Of a DNA stretch of 64,000 bases, positions 1-8,658 are shown in pieces. The first letter of the stretch is position 1. Each line of letters begins with the position of its first letter. The translations under genes and the position numbers were made by a program. Below the pieces are notes generated by a model that made no database searches, was not told the origin of the DNA, and saw only the letters and a program-made list of their open reading frames with translations. Origin of the DNA: Halorhabdus rudnickae (GTDB lineage: Archaea > Halobacteriota > Halobacteria > Halobacteriales > Haloarculaceae). The DNA lies in assembly GCF_900880625.1 (NCBI RefSeq), contig NZ_CAAHFB010000001.1:496001-560000 (forward strand), read 5' to 3'.

Positions 1-1494
1 CCGATCGAACTGTCGAACGAGGCCGGTCATCTCTGGGTCTATCGGGACGTCACGGAACGGACAAAGCGGCGGGAGAATCTCGAATCCGTACTGGATGAAA
101 TGAACGACGCCATCTTCGTCCACCCTCCGGACGGATCGTTCACGTTCGTCAATCGAGCTGCTGTCGAACGGTACGGTTTCACTGAGGACGAACTTCTCAC
201 GATGACACCGGCAGATCTCAACGCCACAGAAGACTTACAGGAAGTTTCCGAGCGCGCCCGGGAGATCATGGCGACAGGCCGATCGGTGTTCGAAACCGAA
301 CTCCGCACGCAGTCCGGGGAGACCATCCCGGTCGAGATCAACGCGACAACGGTGACGTTCCGCGGCGAACGGTCCATCCTGTCGATCGCCCGTGACATTA
401 CTGAACGCAAACGAGCCGAACGTGAGTTCCGAATGACGAAAGAGCGGCTGAATCTGGCCATCGAGGTGACGGGGTTGGGTGTCTGGGACTGGGACATGCT
501 GAGTGACGAGGTCGAATATAACACTCAGTGGGCGGAGATGCTTGGGTATACCCTCGAGGAGATAGAACCCCACCTCGATGCGTGGGAGAAGCGCGTCCAC
601 CCGGACGACAGAGAGGCCGTGCAAGCGGCACTGGACGGCCACATCGGGGGCGAAACCGATTACTACGACACCGAATATCGGATACGTACGGCGGAGGGTG
701 ACTGGAAGTGGGTCCGAGACATCGGAAAAGTGGTCGAACGAACGTCGGACGGTGAGCCGAGCCGCGCCGTTGGGATCCATATCGATATTACCGACCAGAA
801 GCGACGGGAACAGGAATTACAGCAGCAAAACGAGCGCCTCAATCGATTCCTCAGTGTGATCAGTCACGATCTCCGGAACCCACTGCACGTCGCGAGTGGG
901 CGTATCGAACTTGCACGGGAAACGTCTGACACTGATTCTCTCGACGAGGCGGCCGACGCGGTCGAGCGTAGCCTCGCGTTGATCGACGATCTCCTCACGC
1001 TTGCCCGAGAGGGCGAGCAGGCAAGCGATCTCGAAGCGACTGATCTCGGAACGACGGCCTCGCGCTGTTGGGAGTCAGTGATGACACACGATGCGACACT
1101 CATCGTCGAAGCCGAGCAGACGATCGACACTGACCCTGGCCGGTTGAAACAACTGTTCGAGAACCTGTTCACGAACGCCGTGGAGCATGGCTCCACGAGC
1201 CCTGACTCACAAGTTCGTCAGGACGCCGTCGAACACGGCGGCGAGACCGTGACTGTTACCGTGGGCGATCTCGACGATGGGTTCTACGTCGCGGACGACG
1301 GGTCAGGTATCTCGGAGGACGACCGCGACGAAATTTTCGATACCGGATTTTCGACAGGGGACGAACGGACCGGATTTGGCCTGTCGATCGTCGAGGAGAT
1401 CGTCGACGCGCACGGATGGGAGATACGGGTGACAGACAGCGAGACCGGCGGCGCCAGGTTCGAGATCACCGACGTCGAGACGAGTGACACGTAA
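1..1494 (+). CDS. PAS-domain sensor histidine kinase, 5' end cut by window
   Basis: Cytoplasmic two-component sensor kinase. The frame is open from base 1, so the N terminus lies outside the window; the first residues end an earlier PAS/PAC unit (DVTERTKRRENL). Then come two PAS domains, each closed by a PAC-type signature (ARDITERKRAE and HIDITDQKRREQ). A HisKA dimerisation domain follows with the phospho-acceptor His in VISHDLRNPL, then a HATPase_c domain with the N box (LFENLFTNAVEHG), G1 (DDGSGI) and G2 (GFGLSIVEEI). No membrane segment is visible in the part present, so it probably senses an intracellular cue such as redox state. No response regulator is adjacent, which is common for haloarchaeal kinases. 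The stop is TAA. Function as a kinase is secure; the signal is unknown. Confidence 0.93.
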   Translation, partial: PIELSNEAGHLWVYRDVTERTKRRENLESVLDEMNDAIFVHPPDGSFTFVNRAAVERYGFTEDELLTMTPADLNATEDLQEVSERAREIMATGRSVFETELRTQSGETIPVEINATTVTFRGERSILSIARDITERKRAEREFRMTKERLNLAIEVTGLGVWDWDMLSDEVEYNTQWAEMLGYTLEEIEPHLDAWEKRVHPDDREAVQAALDGHIGGETDYYDTEYRIRTAEGDWKWVRDIGKVVERTSDGEPSRAVGIHIDITDQKRREQELQQQNERLNRFLSVISHDLRNPLHVASGRIELARETSDTDSLDEAADAVERSLALIDDLLTLAREGEQASDLEATDLGTTASRCWESVMTHDATLIVEAEQTIDTDPGRLKQLFENLFTNAVEHGSTSPDSQVRQDAVEHGGETVTVTVGDLDDGFYVADDGSGISEDDRDEIFDTGFSTGDERTGFGLSIVEEIVDAHGWEIRVTDSETGGARFEITDVETSDT

Positions 1495-1651
1495 CGGGAC
1501 CTGTGTCCGTTGGTGTAGCTCTCTTCTGCCCCGGATTGGAGGGCATCTGCTTACGACGCGTCACCATGGTTTCCGATCGCAGCGGTGACTCCCATCGAGC
1601 AGGACGTTTGCGTGCCACACGGAAGTGTTCGTAACTATACGACGTCAGCGT

Positions 1652-3106
1652 TCACCGCTCTCGCTCGTCCCACATCGCCGTCGGGACGCGATCGAGTAGA
1701 TCCGTCGCGACGAGTCCATAGCCCCGGTCGTCGACGGCGAGATCGCCGGCCCGACCCGTCACGTACGCGCCGAGGCCCGCTGCCGGATGTGAATCAAGCG
1801 TGGCGGCCAGCGCGCCCGTGACGCCTGCGAGCACGTCGCCGGTTCCACCGACTGTCATCCCTGGGTTCCCGGTCCGGTTGAGTCGCGTTCGCTTGCCGTC
1901 CGATATCACGTCAGTCGGTCCCTTCACGAGCAGCGTTACGTCGAGGTCGGCGGCCAGCTCCGCGACAGCGTCGGCACGGTCGTCCACGTCGTCGGCCGAG
2001 CGCCCACCCATCCGTTCGAACTCTCCCCGGTGTGGGGTACAGATCAGCGTCGCATCCGTCTCCACTTCGGGAACCACGCCGAGGGGATCGGCGTCGACGA
2101 CTGCTGTACCGTCGAACTCAGCCAGGAAGTTCCGGGCTGCATCGAGAGTCGGTTCCGTACGTCCGAGTCCCGGACCCAGAACGACAGTATCGTGCGCTGT
2201 TGCGAGTTCGAGGACGTGATCGACAGCGTCCGACTCGAAGCAGTCGCCAGCGAACGGGCGGACGATCAGGTTCTCGCTGTAGCCTCCGACTGTGTCGGCG
2301 ATCGACTCCGGACAGGCCACCCGGACGAGGTCCGCGCCCGCCCGAAGCGCAGACTGGGCGGCCAACGCCGGCGCGCCCGTGTAGGGGCCGCCGCCGACGA
2401 CCAGTACCTCGCCGAACTCGCCCTTGTGGCTGTCCACGGGCCGGGAGAGCCAAAGGAGATCACCCGACTCGACGACGCCCTCGGCGGCGTCGGGAATACC
2501 GATGTCGGCGACCTCGACGGGAACCGCCAGCTCGGCAAGCCCGGGTTTCGGTTTGTGGAAAGTCACCACCCGATCCGGCTCGACAGCGCCCTCGGCCAGC
2601 GTCCCCGCGGTGGCGTCCAGGCCAGAGGGGACGTCCACGCTGAGGACCATCGCGTCGGCGTCGTTGATCGCCGCGGCGGCGGTCGCGACCGGTTCGCGCA
2701 GGGCTCCCGAGATTCCCGTGCCGAGCATCGCGTCGACGATCACGTCCGGGTCATCGAGATCGAACGCTGTCGAATCACTGACGGTCCGGGTCTCGATCCC
2801 GGTCCGGTCGAGGGCGTCCCAGTTCTCCCGAGCGATCGTGGTCGAGATCGCGTCCGGCTGCCCGAGTAACGTGACCCGAAGGTCCAACGCCTCGAGGAAT
2901 CGGGCCGCGACGAGCGCATCGCCGCCGTTGTTGCCGGTGCCGGCGACGATCTCGACGCGATCGTCCGGATCGCGCATCTCCCGGACAGTGCGACCGATTG
3001 CGCCGCCGGCCGACTCCATGAGTTGCTTCGGTGGAACCCCGAGTGCGGCGGCATTCGCGTCGACGACGGCCATCTCCGCGCCGGTAATGGTGCTCCCGAA
3101 AGTCAT
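1652..3106 (-). CDS. nnr: Bifunctional NAD(P)H-hydrate epimerase / ADP-dependent NAD(P)H-hydrate dehydratase
   Basis: Repairs hydrated NAD(P)HX. The N-terminal YjeF_N half (about residues 1-210) carries the NGGDALVAARFL motif, and the C-terminal carbohydrate-kinase-like half (about 225-480) carries the TPHRGEFERM motif and the GNPGMTVGGTGDVLAG anion-hole/catalytic Asp motif. Together these are the classic two-domain fusion. A GTG two codons upstream is possible, but the ATG at 3106 gives the normal N terminus (MTFGSTITGAEM). It is transcribed away from the small acidic gene on its upstream side. Length (484 aa) fits the family. High confidence. Confidence 0.95.
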   Translation of the reverse strand: MTFGSTITGAEMAVVDANAAALGVPPKQLMESAGGAIGRTVREMRDPDDRVEIVAGTGNNGGDALVAARFLEALDLRVTLLGQPDAISTTIARENWDALDRTGIETRTVSDSTAFDLDDPDVIVDAMLGTGISGALREPVATAAAAINDADAMVLSVDVPSGLDATAGTLAEGAVEPDRVVTFHKPKPGLAELAVPVEVADIGIPDAAEGVVESGDLLWLSRPVDSHKGEFGEVLVVGGGPYTGAPALAAQSALRAGADLVRVACPESIADTVGGYSENLIVRPFAGDCFESDAVDHVLELATAHDTVVLGPGLGRTEPTLDAARNFLAEFDGTAVVDADPLGVVPEVETDATLICTPHRGEFERMGGRSADDVDDRADAVAELAADLDVTLLVKGPTDVISDGKRTRLNRTGNPGMTVGGTGDVLAGVTGALAATLDSHPAAGLGAYVTGRAGDLAVDDRGYGLVATDLLDRVPTAMWDERER

Positions 3107-3204
3107 GTCCACCGGTTGGTCTGCCGGCGGGTTAACTGTTCAGCATTCTCAGCAACCGAAACCGATCCGTCCGCTTTTCCGCGTCGCGGACCAATCAGTA
3201 GGTG

Positions 3205-3366
3205 ATGCCGTTGATGGCTGACGACGATTTCTCCGTTCACCACGACGATTGCGAGAAGCAGGAGGACGGCTGGATGCCGCTATCGGATCTGCCCGACGAA
3301 GTGACGTCGATAGACGACCTCGAGTGTGAGTGCTGGGCGGAGTACGACTCTCTCGCCGAGCTTTAG
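3205..3366 (+). CDS. Small acidic conserved-looking protein, 53 aa
   Basis: An open frame too short for usual gene callers. It encodes MPLMADDDFSVHHDD, then a CEKQ...CECW tail, with many Asp/Glu and three Cys, a composition typical of haloarchaeal small proteins. A weak TATA-like CTTTTCC lies at 3174-3180, about 25-31 nt before the ATG at 3205. An internal ATG at 3214 would give 50 aa. Its stop codon overlaps the stop of the convergent acylphosphatase gene by four bases. The three Cys could bind a metal, but no standard zinc knuckle is complete. Function unknown; coding status inferred from composition, promoter spacing and neat packing. Confidence 0.6.
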   Translation: MPLMADDDFSVHHDDCEKQEDGWMPLSDLPDEVTSIDDLECECWAEYDSLAEL

Positions 3367-3641
3367 CGACGGATCTGGAAGCCGTCCGAACCCGTCGGCT
3401 CCTGATACTCGACCTCGACGTCTTCGACGCGAGCCTGGGGACTCCCCTCGTGGCAGAACTCGATCATAGCCTCGACTGATTCTTCGGCCCCTTCAAAGAC
3501 CGCTTCGACGCGGCCATCGGCGAGGTTCTTTACCCAGCCGTCGACATCGTGTTCGGCCGCCCGTTCGCGCGTCGTCGCCCGGAAAAACACACCCTGGACT
3601 CGTCCGGTGACGTGGACGTGGGCATGCGTGCGTTCGCTCAT
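3363..3641 (-). CDS. acyP: Acylphosphatase
   Basis: Hydrolyses acyl phosphates such as carbamoyl phosphate or 1,3-bisphosphoglycerate in the cytoplasm. The ATG at 3641 gives a 92-aa protein starting MSERTHAHVHVTGRVQGVFF, which holds the family signature GRVQGVFFR with the phosphate-binding Arg and the later VKNLADGRVE segment with the catalytic Asn. An in-frame upstream extension (MGSSVFGLGAGAVV) is not family-like and is left out. It converges with the small acidic gene, overlapping at the stops. Confidence 0.95.
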   Translation of the reverse strand: MSERTHAHVHVTGRVQGVFFRATTRERAAEHDVDGWVKNLADGRVEAVFEGAEESVEAMIEFCHEGSPQARVEDVEVEYQEPTGSDGFQIRR

Positions 3642-3717
3642 GACCACGGCTCCGGCTCCCAGGCCAAAAACGCTACTGCCCATCGTCTACACTCTCCGCC
3701 GTGTCGGTCTGCTCGTC

Positions 3718-4671
3718 TCAATCCGACGCTTCGCCGCCGTTCCGGAGATGATGGAAGACGTAGGTCTGGGCGTAGCCCGCATACTCCCCACCGAGGCGTT
3801 CGCGGATCGCCCGCGACGTCTCGGCGTAGTTTTCCCCATCGCACTCCGGGAAGTACTCCGCGATGGTCGTCTGGATCCAGGTGTCCAGTGGTACCGCTTC
3901 GAGAAAGCCAAGCGAGAACAGTGCGACACAGTCGGCGACCTTCTCGCCGACGCCGACGAACCGCGTGAGCGATTCGCGGGCCTGTTCGTAGGTCAATTCG
4001 GCCGCTTCCTCGGGACGGGCCTCGCCATCCGCCACCATCTCTGCGCTTCGCTGTACGTACGGTGCCCGATAGCCCAAGCCGAGATCACGCAATTGCGCCT
4101 CTGTCGCCGACGCGAGGGTGTCAGGCGTGGGAAAGGCGTGATACGTCTTGCCGTCGACGGTGACGGACTCGCCGAACTCCCGGGCGAGTGCCCGTTGCAT
4201 GTCGTAAATGCGGGCGACGCGCATCTGAGCCGAACAGATGAACGAGATCAACGTCTCGAAAGGCGGATCGCGTACCACGCGCATCCCCCAGTAGCGGTCG
4301 AACGCCGCGTCCAGGATCGGATCGTCGGGAGTCCGCTTCCGGATCGTCGTCAGGTCGTCCCCGAGGCGGAGCCTGCGGCGGAGGGTAACCTCGGCGTCGA
4401 ACGTCGCGGTCCACTCGATACGACCGTCGACTTGCCGGACACGGATCACCTGTGGTCCTGCAGTCGTGCTAAGAGGGTCGTCCGGCGTGGCATGCTCCGG
4501 TCGAACCACTGTCGAGTACCAGGCGTTGCCGCCGTAGGTATCAGAGCGGTCGTACATCGTCCCGTCCTCACGGCTCCAGAGATAGGTCTGTCCGCTCTCG
4601 AGTGTCGACTGCAGATCGAACGGCCCGACTGCATCAGTCGATAGCGTCCCGGAGTCCATCTGCCCAGACAT
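3718..4671 (-). CDS. ogg: 8-oxoguanine DNA glycosylase/AP lyase (OGG1-type)
   Basis: Removes 8-oxoguanine from DNA and nicks the abasic site. The N-terminal half resembles the OGG_N domain (QTYLWSRED at residues 28-36), and the C-terminal half is HhH-GPD. The helix-hairpin-helix carries the Schiff-base Lys in GVGEKVADCVALFSLG, and the catalytic Asp follows in AVPLDTW. At 317 aa it matches the OGG1 family rather than the shorter Ogg2 or AGOG enzymes. An internal ATG (residue 5) is an alternative start. It lies upstream-divergent to the UPF0212 gene. One of three repair glycosylase/photolyase genes in the window. Confidence 0.9.
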   Translation of the reverse strand: MSGQMDSGTLSTDAVGPFDLQSTLESGQTYLWSREDGTMYDRSDTYGGNAWYSTVVRPEHATPDDPLSTTAGPQVIRVRQVDGRIEWTATFDAEVTLRRRLRLGDDLTTIRKRTPDDPILDAAFDRYWGMRVVRDPPFETLISFICSAQMRVARIYDMQRALAREFGESVTVDGKTYHAFPTPDTLASATEAQLRDLGLGYRAPYVQRSAEMVADGEARPEEAAELTYEQARESLTRFVGVGEKVADCVALFSLGFLEAVPLDTWIQTTIAEYFPECDGENYAETSRAIRERLGGEYAGYAQTYVFHHLRNGGEASD

Positions 4672-4748
4672 GGGAAAGCCGTCCCTTTGTCGGTTTCGAG
4701 TCAGCGGGCGGGCTAACCTTCATATCGGAGGCGGTAGAACTCACACGT

Positions 4749-5255
4749 ATGAACTGTCGCGTTGTCGTCGAAGCTGCCGTCCCAGTCTACGACGTGGAGA
4801 CCGCAGACGAGGCGGTGCGCATCGCGATCTCGAAGACGGGGGAGATGCTCAACCCCGACCTCAATTACGTCGAAATCAACATGGGGGCTCGCAAGTGTCC
4901 ACATTGTGGTGAGGAGATGGACCCCGCCTTCATCGCAGCCGACGAGAGTCTGGTCGCCCTCGAACTCGAGATGACCGTTTTCAATGTCGAGCGCGACGAA
5001 CACGCCGCCCGAATCGCCCGCAAGGAGATCGGACAGCGCTTAGAGAACATCCCGCTTGACGTCCTCGAAATCGAAGAGATCGAGACCGAAGACGACGGTG
5101 ACGACAGTGAAGCCGAAGACAATGACGACAGTGAAGCCGACGAAGAGACGGCATCGACGGACGAGCAGAACGGATCGAGCGAGGACACGTCCCCGACCGG
5201 GCCAGCCCGTGAAGACGACGTGTTACCGGAGTTCGAGGAACTGATCGACGAGTAA
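4749..5255 (+). CDS. UPF0212 / DUF555 family protein with acidic tail
   Basis: Conserved archaeal protein of unknown function. The ATG at 4749 gives the family N terminus MNCRVVVEAAVPVYDVETADEA, and a zinc-knuckle-like CPHCGEEMDPAF sits near residue 51. The conserved core ends near residue 112, followed by a Glu/Asp/Ser-rich tail of about 50 residues. Within the tail a 16-base sequence (5101-5116) is repeated exactly at 5125-5140, giving two DDSEA units, so the tail grew partly by short duplication. Upstream in-frame residues from 4602 overlap ogg and are not family-like. Confidence 0.85.
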   Translation: MNCRVVVEAAVPVYDVETADEAVRIAISKTGEMLNPDLNYVEINMGARKCPHCGEEMDPAFIAADESLVALELEMTVFNVERDEHAARIARKEIGQRLENIPLDVLEIEEIETEDDGDDSEAEDNDDSEADEETASTDEQNGSSEDTSPTGPAREDDVLPEFEELIDE

Positions 5256-5413
5256 CGAGACAGTACACTTTCTCAGCCGTCGAAGATTCACATTGGTCCA
5301 GTGCCGGCCATGATTTGATTGTCAGTCGCCACTGCTCGATTACCGGCCGGAGACCACCGTTGTCGACGGTGAGAATCCCACGTCGCGTCGATACGACTGC
5401 GGTCGCAGAACTC

Positions 5414-5650
5414 TCAGTCGGCGGCCGCGGAGACGCGCTCGACCTCGTCTTCGCTGAATTCGCTAGTAATGCCGTCCGCCAGTGCGAAGACAGCGTCTTT
5501 ATGATCTGTCTTTGACTTGTGAATGGATGTGGGCTTGACGCCGAGTTCCGTGTACCGTTCGTGGCCGACTTCCTCGCCGACCGTTTCTTCGTAGTGGTCA
5601 CGTACCTGCGCAAGCAGCCCATGGAGATGGATGAGCTCCTGCTTTTTCAT
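5414..5650 (-). CDS. UPF0058 family protein
   Basis: Small archaeal helical protein (78 aa) of unknown function. It starts MKKQELIHLHGLLAQVRDHY and carries the family pattern of a conserved SIHKSKTDHKDAVFALADGI segment, where His and Asp residues may bind metal. The ATG at 5650 fits the family better than an alternative start two codons upstream. A diverged paralogue lies at 12507-12785, so the window has two copies of the family. Confidence 0.82.
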   Translation of the reverse strand: MKKQELIHLHGLLAQVRDHYEETVGEEVGHERYTELGVKPTSIHKSKTDHKDAVFALADGITSEFSEDEVERVSAAAD

Positions 5651-5850
5651 GGTCACTTGCCCGTAATGACTGGAGGGTTATAGTACTACTCTGAGAACTG
5701 TTACCATACGTCTCCGGCACGCAGGCGGTTCCTAACGGTTGATTCATCTCGATTCGCGCTCGACTGTCAAAGTGACAGGTGAAAGTACAGGTCAGCAATA
5801 GTGCCTTCCGACACAGAGGGCGACAGGCCTCTCGGATGAGGGTTGAAAGG

Positions 5851-5857
5851 TTTTTAC
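5851..5857 (+). promoter_or_regulatory. TATA-like box of the aIF2-beta gene
   Basis: TTTTTAC lies 24-30 nt before the ATG at 5881, the spacing expected for a leaderless haloarchaeal transcript. Confidence 0.55.
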
Positions 5858-5880
5858 TGACCGATGGGTAACTTCCGGGC

Positions 5881-6285
5881 ATGGAATACGACGACATGCT
5901 CGACCGGGCGATCGAGGAGACGCCAGACATCGAGTCAGGGTCCGATCGGTTCGATGTCCCGGATCCGGATGTCCGCCAAGAGGGTAACGTCACCGTCTAC
6001 GAGAACTTCCAGGCGACGACCCGGCGTCTCGACCGCGAGGACGATCACGTCATGAAGTTCCTGCAGGACGAACTGGGAACGAGCGGTCATATCGACGAGA
6101 GCGGCCGTGCACGTCTGACTGGCGAGTTTCGCCAGCGTCGCATCGCGGACGCGATCGATGCCTACACCGACGAGTTCGTCATCTGTTCGGAGTGTGGACT
6201 GCCGGACACACAACTGGTGCGCGAACAGGGTGCGATCCTGCTACGGTGTGAGGCCTGTGGCGCTCGATCGGCAACTAGCGGGTGA
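5881..6285 (+). CDS. eif2b: Translation initiation factor aIF-2 beta subunit
   Basis: Beta subunit of the archaeal initiator-tRNA-binding factor aIF2 (alpha, beta, gamma). The 134-aa protein has the core alpha/beta domain (VMKFLQDELGTSGHID, then RQRRIADAIDAYTDEFVIC) and a C-terminal zinc ribbon with two Cys pairs (CSECGLPDTQL and CEACGARS). Length and domain order match the family. The alpha and gamma genes are not in the window. Promoter at 5851-5857; probably leaderless. Confidence 0.95.
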   Translation: MEYDDMLDRAIEETPDIESGSDRFDVPDPDVRQEGNVTVYENFQATTRRLDREDDHVMKFLQDELGTSGHIDESGRARLTGEFRQRRIADAIDAYTDEFVICSECGLPDTQLVREQGAILLRCEACGARSATSG

Positions 6286-6289
6286 CCGG

Positions 6290-6469
6290 TCACTGCAGTT
6301 CGCGCAACGTTTCCAGATCGTGTTCGGTGCGCATGAACTCCGAAAGTCGTCGTTGTTCGTCACATTCCGGGCATCGGAACGTGTGCTCGGGGGCGGGGAG
6401 GTCTCGGGGCGTGGATTGCCACTCTTTGGTACAGTCAGGACACAATAGGCGAACGTACGCTTCTTCCAT
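6290..6469 (-). CDS. Small zinc-ribbon protein, 59 aa
   Basis: Short open frame on the minus strand ending five bases after aIF2-beta. It begins MEEAYVRLLCPDCTKEWQS and continues to FRCPECDEQRRL, so two CxxC pairs about 23 residues apart form a complete zinc ribbon. The C terminus is helical and acidic (LSEFMRTEHDLETLRELQ). A TATA-like GTTTATC lies at 6498-6504 (complement), 29-35 nt before the ATG, supporting a leaderless gene. It is convergent with aIF2-beta. Partner unknown; RNA or protein binding is plausible for such ribbons. Confidence 0.8.
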   Translation of the reverse strand: MEEAYVRLLCPDCTKEWQSTPRDLPAPEHTFRCPECDEQRRLSEFMRTEHDLETLRELQ

Positions 6470-6658
6470 CTATGGATCACAATGGCGGACGGTTCATGAT
6501 AAACTTTGTCACTATCCCGATACGGAGGGATAGCCCATCTGTGAGTATCCGGCCTTGTCGAGTGCCGTGAAGGGTGCTCAGCCACTATGGCAATCCTATC
6601 TCTGACCCGGCCATCGGATGGACGGAATGGTGGACAGAAGAAAACAGCTGTCGGAGGT

Positions 6659-7072
6659 TCAGGCGGTGTGTCGTTCGATCAACGACGTGTAGTGGCTCTG
6701 GTCCCGGACGCCGACGACCTGCTCGGCGACCTCGCCACCGGCGAACAGCACGGTCGTCGGGACGCCCCGCACCTGGAATCGGCTGGCGAGTTTCTGGTGG
6801 GCGTCGACGTCGACTTTGGCGACCGCGGCGTCGGTCTCGGCGGCCAGGTCTTCGACGATCGGTTCGAGCATCTTGCACGGACCACACCAGTCCGCGTAGA
6901 AGTCGACGAACACGACATCGTGGTCGTCGACAATCGAATCGAACTCGTCGGTACTTTCGACGTGAATCGGCTCGTTCGGTGCTTGCTGCTGGCTCGCTTC
7001 GGGTTCGTCCTGGTGCATGAGTTGCTCTTTCTTGCGTTGTTTGATCGCTTCGATGTCCTCGGCGTCGGTCAT
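6659..7072 (-). CDS. trxA: Thioredoxin
   Basis: Cytoplasmic thiol-disulfide oxidoreductase. The thioredoxin fold follows a charged N-terminal extension of about 35 residues, and the active site is intact (FYADWCGPCKM). The cis-Pro loop (RGVPTTVLFAGGE) and the buried Asp region are present. Length 137 aa is slightly long because of the extension, which is Gln/Glu-rich. It is monocistronic, with an HTH regulator divergently upstream. A second thioredoxin-like protein with a CGVC site lies at 22649-23005. Confidence 0.95.
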   Translation of the reverse strand: MTDAEDIEAIKQRKKEQLMHQDEPEASQQQAPNEPIHVESTDEFDSIVDDHDVVFVDFYADWCGPCKMLEPIVEDLAAETDAAVAKVDVDAHQKLASRFQVRGVPTTVLFAGGEVAEQVVGVRDQSHYTSLIERHTA

Positions 7073-7291
7073 CTCGACTGTGTCTATCCCCCAGAAGGGC
7101 TTAAGGATTTTGAAATACTGTACAATACTGTTCTTGGCTTTCTAGTGATGAGACTCACCATCCCATCAGTTAACCGGACTGTTTCTGGCCCCTGGCGGAT
7201 TCCGGAATCGTGTAGAACTGGGGAGTGGATTCACAGTGATGCACTCTTCACACAACACTTTTGAACGTGTCTCTCCAACTCTCGGTCAGTA

Positions 7292-7693
7292 ATGTCAGCG
7301 TCAATGGCCGAGTATCTCAAACAGGACATGGAGTGTGAGGGGCTACTGGAGTGCATTCATGGGCTCAAGGAACTCGACAAGGAGGTCTTCAGGACCTTGA
7401 CCCAAACGGACGAGCCGCTGACGATCGACGAGATCGCCGACGCGGTCGATCGCGAGCGGTCGACAGCCTATCGGGCAGTCCAGCGCCTCCTCCAGTCGGG
7501 GTTTATCCAGAAAGAACAAGTCAACTACGAGCAGGGGGGATACTACCACGTCTACCATCCGACCGATCCCGAGCAGGTCGCAGACGAAATGCAACGGACG
7601 CTCAACGACTGGTACGCGAAGATGGGCCAACTCATCAGCGAGTTCCGTCAGAAGTACGACTCCGAAATCACTATCGACGGCGAGCACAGTTGA
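7292..7693 (+). CDS. HTH transcriptional regulator (TrmB/MarR-like winged helix)
   Basis: DNA-binding protein of 133 aa. A winged helix-turn-helix spans about residues 28-85 (LTIDEIADAVDRERSTAYRA as the helix pair, then a wing with EQGGYYHVYHP). A C-terminal helix (residues 95-125) is probably the dimer or sensor segment. A possible internal start is MAEYLKQDM at 7304. It is divergent from trxA and upstream of the J-domain gene, so it may control one of them, but no operator is recognisable. The Cys at about residue 16 and Cys 21 could be redox-responsive (inference). Confidence 0.8.
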   Translation: MSASMAEYLKQDMECEGLLECIHGLKELDKEVFRTLTQTDEPLTIDEIADAVDRERSTAYRAVQRLLQSGFIQKEQVNYEQGGYYHVYHPTDPEQVADEMQRTLNDWYAKMGQLISEFRQKYDSEITIDGEHS

Positions 7694-7764
7694 ACGCGTC
7701 CGGCACCATCCGGTCCGTTCAACCGAAGATCGTTTGTACCTGACAATCGTATAATCGGTACCCG

Positions 7765-8658
7765 ATGGTCCGGACGTTCTACGACGTCCTAGAGATCTCC
7801 CCCGGTGCCTCTGACGAGGACGTCAAAGCTGCGTACCGCGAGCGGCTCAAAGATACGCATCCGGACGTGTGTGACGATGCATCCACGACCGATGCGGTCA
7901 AAGCTGTGATCGAGGCAGGCGACATCCTTACCGATGAGGAAGAGCGACAGCGCTACGATCGTCTCGGACACGAGACCTATGTGGACGTCACGGACACCCA
8001 CGATCCGACCGAATCGGTGAAATCGGCCGAGAACGAGTCAGGCCAGGCGACCGCCAGCCCCGACGCGGATACCCGCGACTTTGCGTCCGAGCCAAACGAA
8101 ACCGGACACCGAGAACAAACCGACAGGGCCGATCACGACCGTTCTACCGGCCAGTCTGAAACCGGACACCGAAGACAATCCGGCGGAGTTGATAATGATT
8201 TTGCGGCCGGGCGTGCGAGGACCAACCATCGGCGACAGGCCGGGGCGACAGACAGTGCGACCGCGAACGTAAATCCGGGAGGCGTCGACTGGGCGAGCCG
8301 TACCCGGGCGCCCTCCTATGAGTCGACCTCGACGTCCGGGTACGCCGGGCCGCGGAGTGAACGATCGATCCTCCTGCTATCGACGCTGATAGCCTACCCA
8401 GTTCTTGCCGTGTCGAGTCTCGTGCCACAGCTCCCGCTAGTATTCAGGCTCGTTATCGGTGGCTGTGCTATCGCACTGGTGATCTATCTCGTGGCGGTTC
8501 CGTCGATCAGTATTCCTGTCTTCAGTTTCTGGACGCTGATCACCGGCGTTGTCATCGCCCTCGGAAAGATATCTGTCCTGTCGATCGAAACGCTCGGGGC
8601 GCTCGTCGCGACTGCCGGCCCTCTGGCCCTAGCGGTGTTTTCGTATCGCTGGCTCTGA
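7765..8658 (+). CDS. Membrane-anchored J-domain protein with repeated linker
   Basis: DnaJ-like co-chaperone, not full DnaJ. The J domain is at residues 1-73 with the Hsp70-stimulating HPD in DTHPDVCDD. A Ser/Thr/His/Asp-rich linker (about 75-190) holds three copies of a 20-residue unit (starts ETGHREQ, ETGHRRQ, RTNHRRQ) encoded with an exact 60-nt period, 8098-8277. Three or four hydrophobic segments follow (about 200-297), placing the J domain on the cytoplasmic face of the membrane. There is no zinc-finger or CTD domain. The final coding bases (FSYRWL, stop) are part of a 26-bp tandem duplication. It probably recruits DnaK to the membrane (inference). Confidence 0.85.
   Translation: MVRTFYDVLEISPGASDEDVKAAYRERLKDTHPDVCDDASTTDAVKAVIEAGDILTDEEERQRYDRLGHETYVDVTDTHDPTESVKSAENESGQATASPDADTRDFASEPNETGHREQTDRADHDRSTGQSETGHRRQSGGVDNDFAAGRARTNHRRQAGATDSATANVNPGGVDWASRTRAPSYESTSTSGYAGPRSERSILLLSTLIAYPVLAVSSLVPQLPLVFRLVIGGCAIALVIYLVAVPSISIPVFSFWTLITGVVIALGKISVLSIETLGALVATAGPLALAVFSYRWL
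8098..8277 (+). repeat. Three imperfect 60-nt tandem repeats inside the J-domain gene
   Basis: Units 8098-8157, 8158-8217 and 8218-8277. The first two share GAAACCGGACACCGA at the start; the third has diverged. The period keeps the reading frame, giving three 20-residue linker units. Confidence 0.8.

Noticed and set aside
2030-2869. Long plus-strand open frame opposite nnr
   Set aside because: GC-biased codons make antisense frames stay open. Its composition is Arg/Gly/Asp-rich without domains and it lies fully inside nnr.
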